Positions 27,259-36,161 of a DNA stretch of 64,000 nt are shown here, in pieces. The stretch's first letter is position 1; each line of letters begins with the position of its first letter. The stretch is from Xylophilus ampelinus (GTDB lineage Bacteria > Pseudomonadota > Gammaproteobacteria > Burkholderiales > Burkholderiaceae_C), in assembly GCF_901875635.1 (NCBI RefSeq), contig NZ_CABFMN010000070.1:1-64000 (forward strand), written 5' to 3'. Both the position numbers and the translations under genes were made by a program. The notes under the pieces are model-generated. The model saw nothing but the letters and a program-made list of their open reading frames with translations, had not been told where the DNA came from and made no database searches.

Positions 27259-28857
27259 TCAGCGCCGCTCGCCCAGCACCTGCGGCAGCTCCGCCAGTCT
27301 GCGTACCCTGGCCCAGCCGCCGGGGCCGAAGATGCGTGTCGCGGCGCTGCTGTCGTCTCCGGCGCAGACCAGTGCGTGCACGCCGATGTCCTGCCGTCGT
27401 GCCGCCTGCACCGCATGGCGCGCGTCGGCCATGAGGTAACCGGGCTCGTGGATGTCGATGTCGTGCGCGTCGGCATCGCCCAGCAGCCACAGCATGCGCC
27501 GTGACGCCGGACACTGCGCCAGCAGGTCGATGGCATGGCGCAGGGCCGCGCCCAGCCGCGTGGAGTGCGCCGCGCGCAGCGCATGCAGGCGGCCCCGCGC
27601 GTGATCGTCCCAACGCTCGCCGGCGTCGAGCACCCGCCACAGCGTCACGGCGCGGCGGCCCTTGGACTCGAAGCCCTGCACCGCCACGGACCAGCCCGCG
27701 TCGCCGAGCGCTTGCGCCAACGCCTCGGCGGTGGCCAGTGCCAGCGGCAGGCTGGCCTCGCTCGAGGCCGAGGTGTCGATCAGCAGGAAGGCGGCACCGC
27801 CCGACGGCGCCGTGGCCGGCCGCCGGTGCACGCGGGGATCGAAGGGCAGCCGATGGCGACGCGCGGCCGCGGCATCGATGGCCGCGTCGAGGTCGAAACC
27901 CTCGCCGTCCAGCGCTCGCAGACCCGCCCGGCGGGACGGCGCCCGGGCCAGGCGGCGCAGCATGGCGACCAGGGCTGCCTGCAGCCCGGCGGGCTGTGTC
28001 GCAGCAGCACGCGCAACGGCCGGCGGCGGCCGGCGCTCGCGCACCTCGCACCACGACGCCCGGAGCCGGCCGATGCGCGCATCCCACTCGGGGTACACGC
28101 GCTCGGGCGGCACGAGCGCGGCATCCGGCGCACGGTCGTCCCGGGCCGATGGCGACGCTCCGGGGGGCCGCGCCGCCTGCTCCTGCTCGGGCGCCAGCCA
28201 CAGCCAGCGGTTGTCGTCGCGGTACGAGGGCACGACGCGGTGCGTGCGCGGGTCGAAGGCCATGCGCATCTGCCCGAGGTCGTGCCCGAGCGCGGAGGCC
28301 ATGCGCCGCAGCGCCAGCCCCTGCGCCGGCGAGACGACCTCGCCCGCCGCATCGAGGAAGAAGAGCGACCGCCCCTTGCGCACCCAGGGGTGCGGGTCGT
28401 CGTAGCCCGGGTCGGCGAGGGCGCGCGCCAGCCGCGCCAGCAGGGCCGCGAAGCCCTGGCCGTCGGCAGGCGATGCGGTGTGCCAGCGCATCCACAGCCC
28501 ACGCAGCCCCGGCAGCGCGCGCCGCGCCAGGGCCTCGACGCGCGCATCCTCCAGCACGTCGACCAGCGCCTGCGTGACGGGCGCCACGCCGGCGCGCCCG
28601 AACAGGCGCCGCGAGAACACCAGATGCGCCGCCGCATGCGCCGCGGCGGCGCGCTGCCACGCGGCGGCCTCCGCGCCCTCGAGCCCGGGCGGTGGCGGTG
28701 GCAGGTGCAGCCCCTGTTCGCTCAGGAAGGGCGCCGCATCGGCGTCCATGCCGGACACCGGCGCATGGATCGGTGGCGCGATGTTCCACAGCAGCCGCAG
28801 GTAAGGCGCCAGGACCGCGTGGCCCGGCGCCGCAGGCAGCACCTCAGAAGGAGGCAT
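27259..28857 (-). CDS. NorD/CbbO-like von Willebrand factor type A domain protein
   Basis: The protein has 532 residues. The C-terminal third is a VWA domain with the metal-ion-dependent adhesion motif DTSAS (in FLLIDTSASSE). The N-terminal part is Ala/Arg-rich and helical, as in NorD and CbbO. In the family these proteins join a MoxR-type AAA+ partner to activate a metalloenzyme, such as nitric oxide reductase or Rubisco. The partner is encoded just upstream with a 14-base overlap. No such target enzyme lies here; the neighbour is an aliphatic amidase. It is very GC-rich, like the rest of the chromosome. Confidence 0.85.
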   Translation of the reverse strand: MPPSEVLPAAPGHAVLAPYLRLLWNIAPPIHAPVSGMDADAAPFLSEQGLHLPPPPPGLEGAEAAAWQRAAAAHAAAHLVFSRRLFGRAGVAPVTQALVDVLEDARVEALARRALPGLRGLWMRWHTASPADGQGFAALLARLARALADPGYDDPHPWVRKGRSLFFLDAAGEVVSPAQGLALRRMASALGHDLGQMRMAFDPRTHRVVPSYRDDNRWLWLAPEQEQAARPPGASPSARDDRAPDAALVPPERVYPEWDARIGRLRASWCEVRERRPPPAVARAAATQPAGLQAALVAMLRRLARAPSRRAGLRALDGEGFDLDAAIDAAAARRHRLPFDPRVHRRPATAPSGGAAFLLIDTSASSEASLPLALATAEALAQALGDAGWSVAVQGFESKGRRAVTLWRVLDAGERWDDHARGRLHALRAAHSTRLGAALRHAIDLLAQCPASRRMLWLLGDADAHDIDIHEPGYLMADARHAVQAARRQDIGVHALVCAGDDSSAATRIFGPGGWARVRRLAELPQVLGERR

Positions 28858-29647
28858 CGATGGCCGCGGCGAGCGCCTCGGACAGCGTGGCGTCGTCGGT
28901 CAGCGGCGCCACCATCGCCATGCGACAGGCCTCGCGCGGCGCCATGCCGGCGCGCACCAGTTCCGCCGCGCGCACCAGCATGCGTGTCGACGCGCCCTCC
29001 TCCAGCCCCTGGCCCGCCAGCCGGCGGGAGCGTCGCCCCAATGCGACCAGCGCGCTGGCCAGCTCGACGTCGATGCCCACCTCGTGCATGAGGATCTGCG
29101 CCTCGTCCTCGGCCTGGGGGTGGTCGAAGGCGAGGCCGCAGAAGCGCTGGCGCGTCGCACTGCGCAGCAGGCGGCTGCCGTGGCCGGGGTTGAAGGACAC
29201 CACCAGCATGAAATCGGCATGCGCCCGCAGCAGCTCGCCGCGCCGCTCCAGCGGCAGCATGCGCCGGGTGTCGGTGAGCGGGTGGATGGCGACGGCCGTC
29301 TCCGGTCGCGCCTCGGCCAGCTCGTCGAGGTAGCAGATGGCACCGTGCCGGGCGGCCAGGGCCAGCGGCCCGTCCTGCCAGCGCGTGCCGTCCGCGTCGA
29401 GCAGCCAGCGGCCCACCAGGTCGCCGGCGCCGGTGTCCTCGTGGCAGGCCACGGTGACCAGCGGCCGGCCCAGGCGCCAGGCCATGTGTTCGACGAAACG
29501 GGTCTTGCCGCATCCGGTCGGGCCCTTCAGCAGCAGCGGCAGGCGCCGCGACCACGCGGCCTCGAAGCGGACGCATTCGTCGCCCACGGCCCGGTAGAAC
29601 GGCTCCTGCGCGATGCGCCAGGCATGCAACGGGTCGTGGGCGTCCAT
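28844..29647 (-). CDS. MoxR-type AAA+ ATPase, NorQ/CbbQ-like
   Basis: The protein has 267 residues. Walker A is GPTGCGKT (42-49) and Walker B is CYLDEL (105-110). FNPGH is the sensor segment, and RSATRQRF looks like the arginine-finger region. CbbQ/NorQ family members form hexamers that remodel and activate enzymes together with a VWA partner. The ATG at 29647 is chosen as the point where family similarity begins; the Shine-Dalgarno is weak. It follows the amidase stop by 25 bases and overlaps the VWA gene, forming a three-gene operon amiE - norQ-like - norD-like. Confidence 0.9.
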   Translation of the reverse strand: MDAHDPLHAWRIAQEPFYRAVGDECVRFEAAWSRRLPLLLKGPTGCGKTRFVEHMAWRLGRPLVTVACHEDTGAGDLVGRWLLDADGTRWQDGPLALAARHGAICYLDELAEARPETAVAIHPLTDTRRMLPLERRGELLRAHADFMLVVSFNPGHGSRLLRSATRQRFCGLAFDHPQAEDEAQILMHEVGIDVELASALVALGRRSRRLAGQGLEEGASTRMLVRAAELVRAGMAPREACRMAMVAPLTDDATLSEALAAAIDASF

Positions 29648-29672
29648 GCCGGCGCTCTGTCGGCGGTGCGGG

Positions 29673-30716
29673 TCAGCGGTGCAGGTTGGCCGTCTCTTCG
29701 TTCGGGATGCCCTCGATCGGCGCCTCGGCCGTGCCCACGGTGCTGCGCGTGAAGGACTCGACCATCTCCCGCGTGCCCTCCGGGTCGGACACCCACTTGC
29801 CATAGAAGGAATACGGGCAGTCGGCCACGCCCTTGTCGCCTTCGCGCGAATTGATGACGCCGGTGTAGCCGCGGTGCAGCAGCTTGAAGAGGTGGTTCTC
29901 GCTCTGCCCGTTCTTGCGGAAGTCGCGGATCAGGCCCTTGGACAGGGCGGCGTACTGCACGCCCATTTCCTCTTCGCCGCATTCGCCCAGCGTGCGGCCG
30001 TCGAAGCCGATCAGCGCCGAGTGGCCGAAGTACGAGTACACGCCGTCGAAGCCGCTCGCATTGGCCACCGCCACGTACACGTTGTTGGCGAAGGCCATGG
30101 CCTTGCTGATGAGGATCTGCTGTTCCTTGGCCGGGTACATGTAGCCCTGGCAGCGCACGATCAGCTCGGCGCCCTTCATCGCGCAATCGCGCCAGATCTC
30201 GGGGTAGTTGCCGTCGTCGCAGATGATGAGGCTGATCTTCAGGCCCTTGGGGCCCTCGCTCACGTAGGTGCAGTTGCCGGGGTACCAGCCCTCGATCGGC
30301 ACCCAGGGCATGATCTTGCGGTACTTCTGGACGATCTCGCCCTGGTCGTTCATGAGGATCAGGGTGTTGTACGGCGCCTTGTTCGGGTGCTCCTCGTGGC
30401 GCTCGCCGGTGAGCGAGAACACGCCCCACACCCTGGCCTTGCGGCAGGCCTGCGCGAAGATCTCCGTCTCGAAGCCCGGCACGCTGGCCGCGTTCTCGTA
30501 CATCTCGGCGCTGTCGTACATGATCCCGTGCGTGCTGTACTCGGGAAAGATCACCAGGTCCAGCCCCGGCAGGCCGGCCTTCATGCCGACCACCATGTCG
30601 GCGATCTGCTTCGCGTTCGCGAGCACCTCGGCGCGCGTATGCAGGCGCGGCATCTTGTAGTTGACGACGGCGACGCCGACGGTGTCCTTGCTGCTGGAAA
30701 TGTCGCCGTGGATCAT
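29673..30716 (-). CDS. amiE: Aliphatic amidase
   Basis: The protein has 347 residues and is nearly superposable on the Pseudomonas aliphatic amidase (346 residues). It begins [20 protein letters not shown] and carries the nitrilase-type triad at the same numbers: Glu59 in FPEYS, Lys134 in KYRK and Cys166 in IICDDG. It hydrolyses short aliphatic amides such as acetamide to acid and ammonia in the cytoplasm. The gene is first in an operon with a MoxR ATPase and a VWA protein. A palindrome nearly identical to one before urtA lies 62 bases upstream, pointing to shared nitrogen-related control. Formamidase AmiF is a less likely alternative. Confidence 0.95.
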   Translation of the reverse strand: MIHGDISSSKDTVGVAVVNYKMPRLHTRAEVLANAKQIADMVVGMKAGLPGLDLVIFPEYSTHGIMYDSAEMYENAASVPGFETEIFAQACRKARVWGVFSLTGERHEEHPNKAPYNTLILMNDQGEIVQKYRKIMPWVPIEGWYPGNCTYVSEGPKGLKISLIICDDGNYPEIWRDCAMKGAELIVRCQGYMYPAKEQQILISKAMAFANNVYVAVANASGFDGVYSYFGHSALIGFDGRTLGECGEEEMGVQYAALSKGLIRDFRKNGQSENHLFKLLHRGYTGVINSREGDKGVADCPYSFYGKWVSDPEGTREMVESFTRSTVGTAEAPIEGIPNEETANLHR

Positions 30717-30777
30717 GGCTGCGCTCCGGGGGGAATGTCGATGCCGGCATTCTGGAAACCGCCGCCCGGCTGGCCCA

Positions 30778-30793
30778 TACGTTGATTGACGTA
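30778..30793. promoter_or_regulatory. Putative operator upstream of amiE, shared with urtA
   Basis: The minus strand reads TACGTCAATCAACGTA. It differs in one of 16 bases from TACGTCATTCAACGTA at 41283-41298 upstream of urtA. It is flanked by GGCCCA on one side and GTAGGG on the other. It ends 62 bases before the amiE start. Confidence 0.65.
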
Positions 30794-30821
30794 GGGACCG
30801 GCGCCTGTCGCGCGCAGCCGC

Positions 30822-31733
30822 TCAGACCTTGTGCGCGGCCAGCGTCGTGCGCAGGGTACGGATGAAGCTCAGGCTGGCCGCCGACAGGGACCGCCCGCGC
30901 CGCGTGACGACCGACACGTCGCGCGACACACGCGGCCCGACCAGCGGCAGGATGGCCAGCGAGGCATCGCCCGCCGCCCGCGCGAAGGCCGAGGGCATGA
31001 TGGCCGCGCCCATGCCGCTGGCCGTCATCCACAGCGCGGTCGAGAGAAAGGACACCTCGTGCACCACGTCCAGCGCCACGCCGGCGCGCGCCGCCGCTGC
31101 CTCGATCTGCGGACGGATGCCATAGCCGGGCCGCACGGTGGTGAGTGGTTCGCCCGCCAGGGCGCGCCAGCGCACCGAACGCCGCGCTGCCAGCGGATGG
31201 GTGCGCGGACACACCAGCGCCAGGTGATCGCGCAGCAGCATCTGCGTGTCGACCTCGGCACCCGGCCGCTCGGGCGTGCCGATGCCGAAATCCACGTGCT
31301 CGCCGATGACGCGCGAGACGAACTGGTCGGGCGCGCAGTCGTCCACCAGCACCCGCACCTGCGGATGGCTGCGTGCGAACGCGCGGATGGCCTCGGGCAG
31401 CAGGAAGGACGCCAGCGTGGGCGTGATGGCGACGCTCACGCGCCCGCGCTCCAGTTGGGCCAGCTCGCGAAAGCCGGTGGACAGCGCGTCGACGTCGCGC
31501 AGGATGCGCTCGGCCACCGGCAGCATCTCCGAGGCGGCGGCCGTGGGCTGGAGCGAACGCGTGGTGCGGTCGAAGAGGCGCGCGTCCAGGCCATCCTCCA
31601 GCTGGCGGATCAGCATGCTCACGGCCGATTGCGTGACGAACAGCTGCTCGGCCGCCGCACCGAGCTTGCCGAGGCGGTGCACCTGCACGAAGGCACGCAG
31701 CTGCCGGATCGTCGGCGCGAAGGTCGTATTCAT
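30822..31733 (-). CDS. LysR family transcriptional regulator
   Basis: The protein has 303 residues. The helix-turn-helix lies at residues about 10-70 (LRAFVQVHRLGKLGAAAEQL, VTQSAVSMLIRQLEDGLDAR), followed by the usual effector-binding domain. It is divergent from the Bug binding protein and FAD monooxygenase genes and probably regulates them. The 91-base gap holds an AT-rich stretch with TTCG-N14-CGAA (31754-31775) that could be the binding site, though the arms are short. Confidence 0.92.
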   Translation of the reverse strand: MNTTFAPTIRQLRAFVQVHRLGKLGAAAEQLFVTQSAVSMLIRQLEDGLDARLFDRTTRSLQPTAAASEMLPVAERILRDVDALSTGFRELAQLERGRVSVAITPTLASFLLPEAIRAFARSHPQVRVLVDDCAPDQFVSRVIGEHVDFGIGTPERPGAEVDTQMLLRDHLALVCPRTHPLAARRSVRWRALAGEPLTTVRPGYGIRPQIEAAAARAGVALDVVHEVSFLSTALWMTASGMGAAIMPSAFARAAGDASLAILPLVGPRVSRDVSVVTRRGRSLSAASLSFIRTLRTTLAAHKV

Positions 31734-31824
31734 CAGCTCATCTTCAGAATGGTTTCGAATTTATTGATTTACGAATGAATTCATCGCGGTTTCAATGTGG
31801 AAAACACCGAAATCGGAGACACGC

Positions 31825-32844
31825 ATGCATCCCTCTTCAGGCCGCGCGAGCGCGCGGCCCTGCCTGGTCCGCCGCCGCGCGTTGGGCACGCTGGCTGCAG
31901 GCGCGATCGCGCTGGCCGCTCCGCTGCATTCACTGGCACAGGCCGACTACCCCAACAAGCCGATCCGCGTGGTCGTCACCTTCCCGCCCGGCGGCAGCTC
32001 GGACGCCGTGTTCCGGATGCTGGTGCCCCGGTTGAACGAGCACCTTGGCCAGCCGGTGGTGGTGGACAACCGTCCGGGTGCGGGCGGCAACGTCGGGCTC
32101 ACGCTGGTGGCCCGCGCGGCGCCCGACGGCTACACCCTGGGGCTGGGTGCAGCCGGTGCGCTGTCGGCCAATGCGAGCCTGTACGCCCAGATGCCTTTCG
32201 ACCCGGCGCGCGACCTCAAGCCGGTGGCGATGGTGGCGGGCATCCCCTTCGTGCTCGTGGGGCACCCCTCGCTGCAGCCCCGTACGCTCAAGGCACTGAT
32301 CGAGCAGGCCAAGGCAGAGCCGCGCAAGCTGTCGGTGGCGCACGGCGGCAATGGCACGGCCATGCACCTGTCGGCCGCCCTGTTCTCGCAGATGGCCGGC
32401 GTGCAGCTGGTCGAAGTGGCCTACCGCGGATCGGGCCCGGCCGCGCTCGACGTGCTGGGCGGCCAGGTGCCGCTGGGCATCGTCGACCTGCCCTCGGCGC
32501 TGCAGCAGATCCGCGCCGGCAAGCTGATCGCCTATGCCGTGACCAGCGCGGCGCGCCTGCCGATGCTGCCCGACGTGCCAACGATGTCGGAAGCCGGTGT
32601 GCCCGGCTACGACTCCACCGGCTGGTTCGGCATCGTCGCGCCGGCGGGCACGCCCGATGCCATCGTCACCCGGCTGAATGCCGAGATCAACGCCGGCCTG
32701 GGCGACGAGGCGACGCGCGCCGCCATGCGCAACCTGGGCGTGGAGCCGGCGCCGCAAAGTCCTGCCGCCTTCGCGCGCTACATCGGCAGCGAAAGCACCA
32801 AGTGGGCCCATGTCATCCAGCGCGCCGGCATCAAGCTCGACTGA
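31825..32844 (+). CDS. Bug family tripartite tricarboxylate transporter substrate-binding protein
   Basis: The protein has 339 residues. A twin-arginine-like or Sec leader (LVRRRALGTLAAGAIALAAP) precedes ADYPNKPIRVVVTFPPGGSS, the standard TctC/Bug start. DNRPGAGGNVG and STGWFGIVAPAGTPD are family motifs. The ATG at 31825 has CGGAG six bases upstream. It pairs with an aromatic-type FAD monooxygenase 26 bases downstream, so its ligand is probably the aromatic or organic acid consumed by that enzyme. No TctAB genes are near. Confidence 0.93.
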   Translation: MHPSSGRASARPCLVRRRALGTLAAGAIALAAPLHSLAQADYPNKPIRVVVTFPPGGSSDAVFRMLVPRLNEHLGQPVVVDNRPGAGGNVGLTLVARAAPDGYTLGLGAAGALSANASLYAQMPFDPARDLKPVAMVAGIPFVLVGHPSLQPRTLKALIEQAKAEPRKLSVAHGGNGTAMHLSAALFSQMAGVQLVEVAYRGSGPAALDVLGGQVPLGIVDLPSALQQIRAGKLIAYAVTSAARLPMLPDVPTMSEAGVPGYDSTGWFGIVAPAGTPDAIVTRLNAEINAGLGDEATRAAMRNLGVEPAPQSPAAFARYIGSESTKWAHVIQRAGIKLD

Positions 32845-32870
32845 ACCCCTCTCCTCGACATCCGCAGCCC

Positions 32871-34553
32871 ATGAGCCTCGAGACACCCACCACCGACGTC
32901 CTGATCGTCGGCGCCGGCCCGGTCGGCCTCACCCTCGCGATGGACCTCGCCTCGCGCGGGGTGCGCGTCACCCTGGCCGAGACCCGCCGCCGGGGCGAGC
33001 CGCCCAACGTCAAGTGCAACCACGTGGCGGCGCGCACGATGGAGCAGTTCCGCCGCCTCGGTGTTGCCGCCCAGGTGCGCGACGCCGGACTGCCCGCGGA
33101 CCACCCCAACGACGTCGTCTTCCGCACCACCTTCACCGGACAGGAGCTCACGCGCATCCCGATCCCGAGCCGGCGCGAGCGCTACACCGCCACCGGCGGC
33201 CCCGACACCTGGTGGCCGACGCCGGAACCGCCCCACCGCATCAACCAGATCTACCTGGAACCGATCCTGCTGGAACATGCCGCGAGCCGGCCGGGCGTGA
33301 CGCTGCTCAGCCGCACGCAGGTGAGGGGCTTCGCGCAGGACGCCGACGGCGTGACCGCGACCGCGCTCGACCTGGACGACGGCAGCACCCGCACCCTGCG
33401 CGCGCGCTACCTGGTCGGCTGCGACGGCGGCAGCTCGATGGTGCGCAAGGCCATGGGCGCGCAGTTGGCCGGCACGCCGGTGATCCAGCGCGTGCAGTCC
33501 ACCTACATCCGCGCCCCGGGGCTGCGCGAGCGGACCCAGGGCACCGACGCCTGGTGCTGCTACGCCGTCAATCCGCGGCGCTGCGGCACCGTGTTCACCA
33601 TCGACGGCGGCGACCATTGGCTGGTGCACAACCACCTCAATCCGCACGAGCCGGAATTCGACTCGGTCGACCGCGACGCGTCGATCCGCGAGATCCTGGG
33701 CGTGGAGGCCGACTTCCCCTACGAGGTCATCAGCAAGGAGGACTGGGTGGGCCGGCGGCTGGTGGCCGACTGCTTCCGCGCCGGCCGCGTGTTCATCGCG
33801 GGCGACGCCGCGCACCTGTGGGTGCCCTACGCCGGCTACGGCATGAACGCCGGCATTGCCGACGCCGTCAACCTCGGCTGGCTCCTCGGCGCGTGCCTGC
33901 AAGGCTGGGCCGACGAGGCCATCCTGGATGCCTACGAAGCCGAGCGCCAGCCGATCACCGAGCAGGTGTCGCAGTTCGCGATGGAGCATGCGCAGAAGAT
34001 GATCCGGGCGCGCGGCGCGGTGCCCCCCGACCTGGAAGCGCCGGGGCCCGAAGGCGAGGCGCTACGCGAGGCCGTGGGCCGCGAGGCCTACGAGCTCAAC
34101 GTGCAGCAGTTCTGCTGCGCCGGCCTGAACTTCGGCTACTTCTACGATGCCTCGCCCATCATCGCCGCCGACGGCGAAGCTCCTCCTCCGTACAGCATGG
34201 GCGGCTTCACGTCGTCGACGGTGCCTGGCTGCCGGGCGCCGCATGTGTGGCTGGCCGACGGGCGCTCGCTCTACGACGCCTTCGGTCCCGGCTACACGCT
34301 GTTGCGACGCGACCCGACCGTCGACGTCGCACCGCTGCAGGCGGCCGCGCAGGCCGTCGGCATGCCGCTGACGCTGGTCGACGCCACGGAGGACGAACTG
34401 CCTTCCGAGGCCGGCTACCGCCACGCGCTGGTGCTGTGCCGCGCCGACCAGCACGTGGCCTGGCGTGGCGACCGGCTGCCGGCGGACGCAGGCGCCCTGG
34501 TCGCGCGGCTGTGCGGACGGGCCGAGGCCCGCGTGCCGGCCCTCAGTGACTGA
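32871..34553 (+). CDS. FAD-dependent monooxygenase of the PheA/TfdB/MhpA type
   Basis: The protein has 560 residues. The dinucleotide fold VGAGPVGLTLA is near residue 15, the CDGG motif follows YLVG, and RVFIAGDAAHLWVPYAGYGMNAGIADA is the FAD-ribityl GD motif. The C-terminal 110 residues look like the thioredoxin-like dimer domain of phenol hydroxylases. Members hydroxylate phenols or related aromatic acids with NADPH and oxygen. Together with the Bug protein and the divergent LysR gene it forms a small uptake-plus-hydroxylation unit; the substrate is unknown. Its last 11 bases overlap the convergent fmdB gene. Confidence 0.92.
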   Translation: MSLETPTTDVLIVGAGPVGLTLAMDLASRGVRVTLAETRRRGEPPNVKCNHVAARTMEQFRRLGVAAQVRDAGLPADHPNDVVFRTTFTGQELTRIPIPSRRERYTATGGPDTWWPTPEPPHRINQIYLEPILLEHAASRPGVTLLSRTQVRGFAQDADGVTATALDLDDGSTRTLRARYLVGCDGGSSMVRKAMGAQLAGTPVIQRVQSTYIRAPGLRERTQGTDAWCCYAVNPRRCGTVFTIDGGDHWLVHNHLNPHEPEFDSVDRDASIREILGVEADFPYEVISKEDWVGRRLVADCFRAGRVFIAGDAAHLWVPYAGYGMNAGIADAVNLGWLLGACLQGWADEAILDAYEAERQPITEQVSQFAMEHAQKMIRARGAVPPDLEAPGPEGEALREAVGREAYELNVQQFCCAGLNFGYFYDASPIIAADGEAPPPYSMGGFTSSTVPGCRAPHVWLADGRSLYDAFGPGYTLLRRDPTVDVAPLQAAAQAVGMPLTLVDATEDELPSEAGYRHALVLCRADQHVAWRGDRLPADAGALVARLCGRAEARVPALSD

Positions 34554-34884
34554 TCATCCAGGGCCGCTTCGACGGGAAAGCCTTGGCACCGTTGGGTGCC
34601 GTCACCGTCGCCTTGCTGCGGCCCGGGCTGCAGCAGCCGCAGCCGGCCGGGTGGCGCAGCCGCTGGTAGTCGCGCGAACTCTTGGGCTCGTGCCGCGCGC
34701 GCTCGTTGACGTCCATGGCACGCCGCGTGCCGCCGTCGAGCAGCGCCAGCCGCGGCGCGCTCGCCAGCACCCGCGGCGAGAGCGCGGCGCACACCGGGCA
34801 GGCCGCGGGCTCGTTGCGTTGGCTCATGCTGCGGAAGGCATCGAAGCCCCCGCAGCCGGCGCATTCGTACTCGTAGGCCGGCAT
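34543..34884 (-). CDS. fmdB: FmdB family zinc ribbon protein
   Basis: The protein has 113 residues. It starts MPAYEYECAGCGGFDAF and continues to ACPVC, the two CxxC pairs of the FmdB zinc ribbon. The remaining 60 residues are variable and include CGCC. In Methylophilus the fmdB gene lies beside formamidase and was proposed to regulate the amide genes; biochemical proof is limited. The ATG is one base after the fmdA stop, so the two are coupled. Its 3' end overlaps the convergent monooxygenase gene. Confidence 0.88.
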   Translation of the reverse strand: MPAYEYECAGCGGFDAFRSMSQRNEPAACPVCAALSPRVLASAPRLALLDGGTRRAMDVNERARHEPKSSRDYQRLRHPAGCGCCSPGRSKATVTAPNGAKAFPSKRPWMISH

Positions 34885-34885
34885 C

Positions 34886-36115
34886 TCAGAGCAGATCCTG
34901 CGAGAGCGGCATGTCGATGCTGCCGTCCAGGAACTTCGTCGGCCCGGCGGCGCTCGGGTTGATGTCGAAGTCGAAGATCTGCGTCGGCAGCCACAGCGTG
35001 GCACAGGCGTTGGGCACGTCGACCACACCGCTGATGTGGCCCTGCACGGGCGCCGTGCCGAGGATCGAGTAGGCCTGGGCGCCCGAATAGCCGAACTTCT
35101 TCAGGTACTCGATAGCGTTGAGGCAGGCCTGGCGGTAGGCCACGTTCACGTCGAGGTAGTACTGCTTGCCGCTCTCGTCGACGCTGATGCCCTCGAAGAT
35201 CACGTAGTCGTCGTAGACCGGCTTGATCGGGCTGGGCTTGAAGATCGGGTTCTTGATGCCGTACTTGGCCATGCCGCCCTTGATGATCGACACCTTCATG
35301 TGCACCCAGCCGGCCATCTCGATGGCACCGCAGAAGGTGATCTCGCCGTCGCCCTGGCTGAAGTGCAGGTCGCCCACCGACAGGCCCGCGCCCTCGACGT
35401 AGACCGGGAAGAAGATCTTCGAGCCGCGCGACAGATCCTTGATGTCGCAGTTGCCGCCGTGCTCGCGCGGCGGCACGGTGCGCGCGCCGGTGGCCGCCGC
35501 CTTGGCCTTGGCCTCGCCCGTGAGCTTGCCCATGTGCGCGGTGCCGGCGAAGGGGGGGTTGGCCAGGCCGCTGGTGGCCGGATCGGAGTCGATCAGCGCC
35601 TGCTCCCGCGTGTTCCACACCTCCAGCATCTTGGGGTCGGGCAGGCAGCCGATCAGGCCCGGGTGGATCAGGCCCGCGTACTTCACGCCCGGCACGTGGC
35701 GCGAGGTGGTGAACATGCCATGGAAGTCCCAGATCGACTTCTGCGCCTGGGGGAAATGTTCGGTCAGGAAGCCGCCGCCGTTCTTCTTGCTGAAGAAGCC
35801 GTTGAAGCCCCAGAGGCTGTCGTCCTTGGCACCGATGTCCAGCAGGTCGACCACCAGCAGGTCGCCGGGCTGGGCGCCCTTCACGCCCACCGGGCCGCTG
35901 AGGTAGTGCACCGTGGTCAGGTCGATGTCGCGCACGTCGTCGGCGCTGTCGTTGTTCTTGATGAAGCCGCCGGTCCAGTCGTAGGTCTCCAGCTTGAAGT
36001 CGTCGCCCGGGTTCACCCAGCAGGCCATCGGGATGTCCGGGTGCCAGCGGTTGTGCACCATCTCGTTGCTGGGCGCGGGCTGCGAAAGGTCGACCTTGAT
36101 CAGGGTGTCGGGCAT
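34886..36115 (-). CDS. fmdA: Formamidase
   Basis: The protein has 409 residues and belongs to the FmdA_AmdA family. It contains NRWHPDIPMACWVNPGDDF, LSGPVGVKGAQPGDLLVVDLLDIG, HGGNCDIKDLSRGSK and GVVDVPNACATLWLP. It hydrolyses formamide, and less well acetamide, to ammonia and the acid in the cytoplasm; the fold is metal-dependent and unrelated to AmiE. It follows the five urt/fmd-type transporter genes on the same strand (46-base gap) and is followed by fmdB. The transporter is therefore likely to bring in formamide or other short amides as well as, or instead of, urea. Confidence 0.96.
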   Translation of the reverse strand: MPDTLIKVDLSQPAPSNEMVHNRWHPDIPMACWVNPGDDFKLETYDWTGGFIKNNDSADDVRDIDLTTVHYLSGPVGVKGAQPGDLLVVDLLDIGAKDDSLWGFNGFFSKKNGGGFLTEHFPQAQKSIWDFHGMFTTSRHVPGVKYAGLIHPGLIGCLPDPKMLEVWNTREQALIDSDPATSGLANPPFAGTAHMGKLTGEAKAKAAATGARTVPPREHGGNCDIKDLSRGSKIFFPVYVEGAGLSVGDLHFSQGDGEITFCGAIEMAGWVHMKVSIIKGGMAKYGIKNPIFKPSPIKPVYDDYVIFEGISVDESGKQYYLDVNVAYRQACLNAIEYLKKFGYSGAQAYSILGTAPVQGHISGVVDVPNACATLWLPTQIFDFDINPSAAGPTKFLDGSIDMPLSQDLL

Positions 36116-36161
36116 TTGGGAAGGCTCCTGGTTGAAATGGCGGGAGGGAAAGGCGGGGCGG

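Noticed and set aside
27535..29091. Long plus-strand frames opposite the VWA-domain gene
   Set aside because: Arg/Pro-rich products without motifs. The minus-strand frame has a DxSxS VWA motif and overlaps its AAA+ partner in the expected way.
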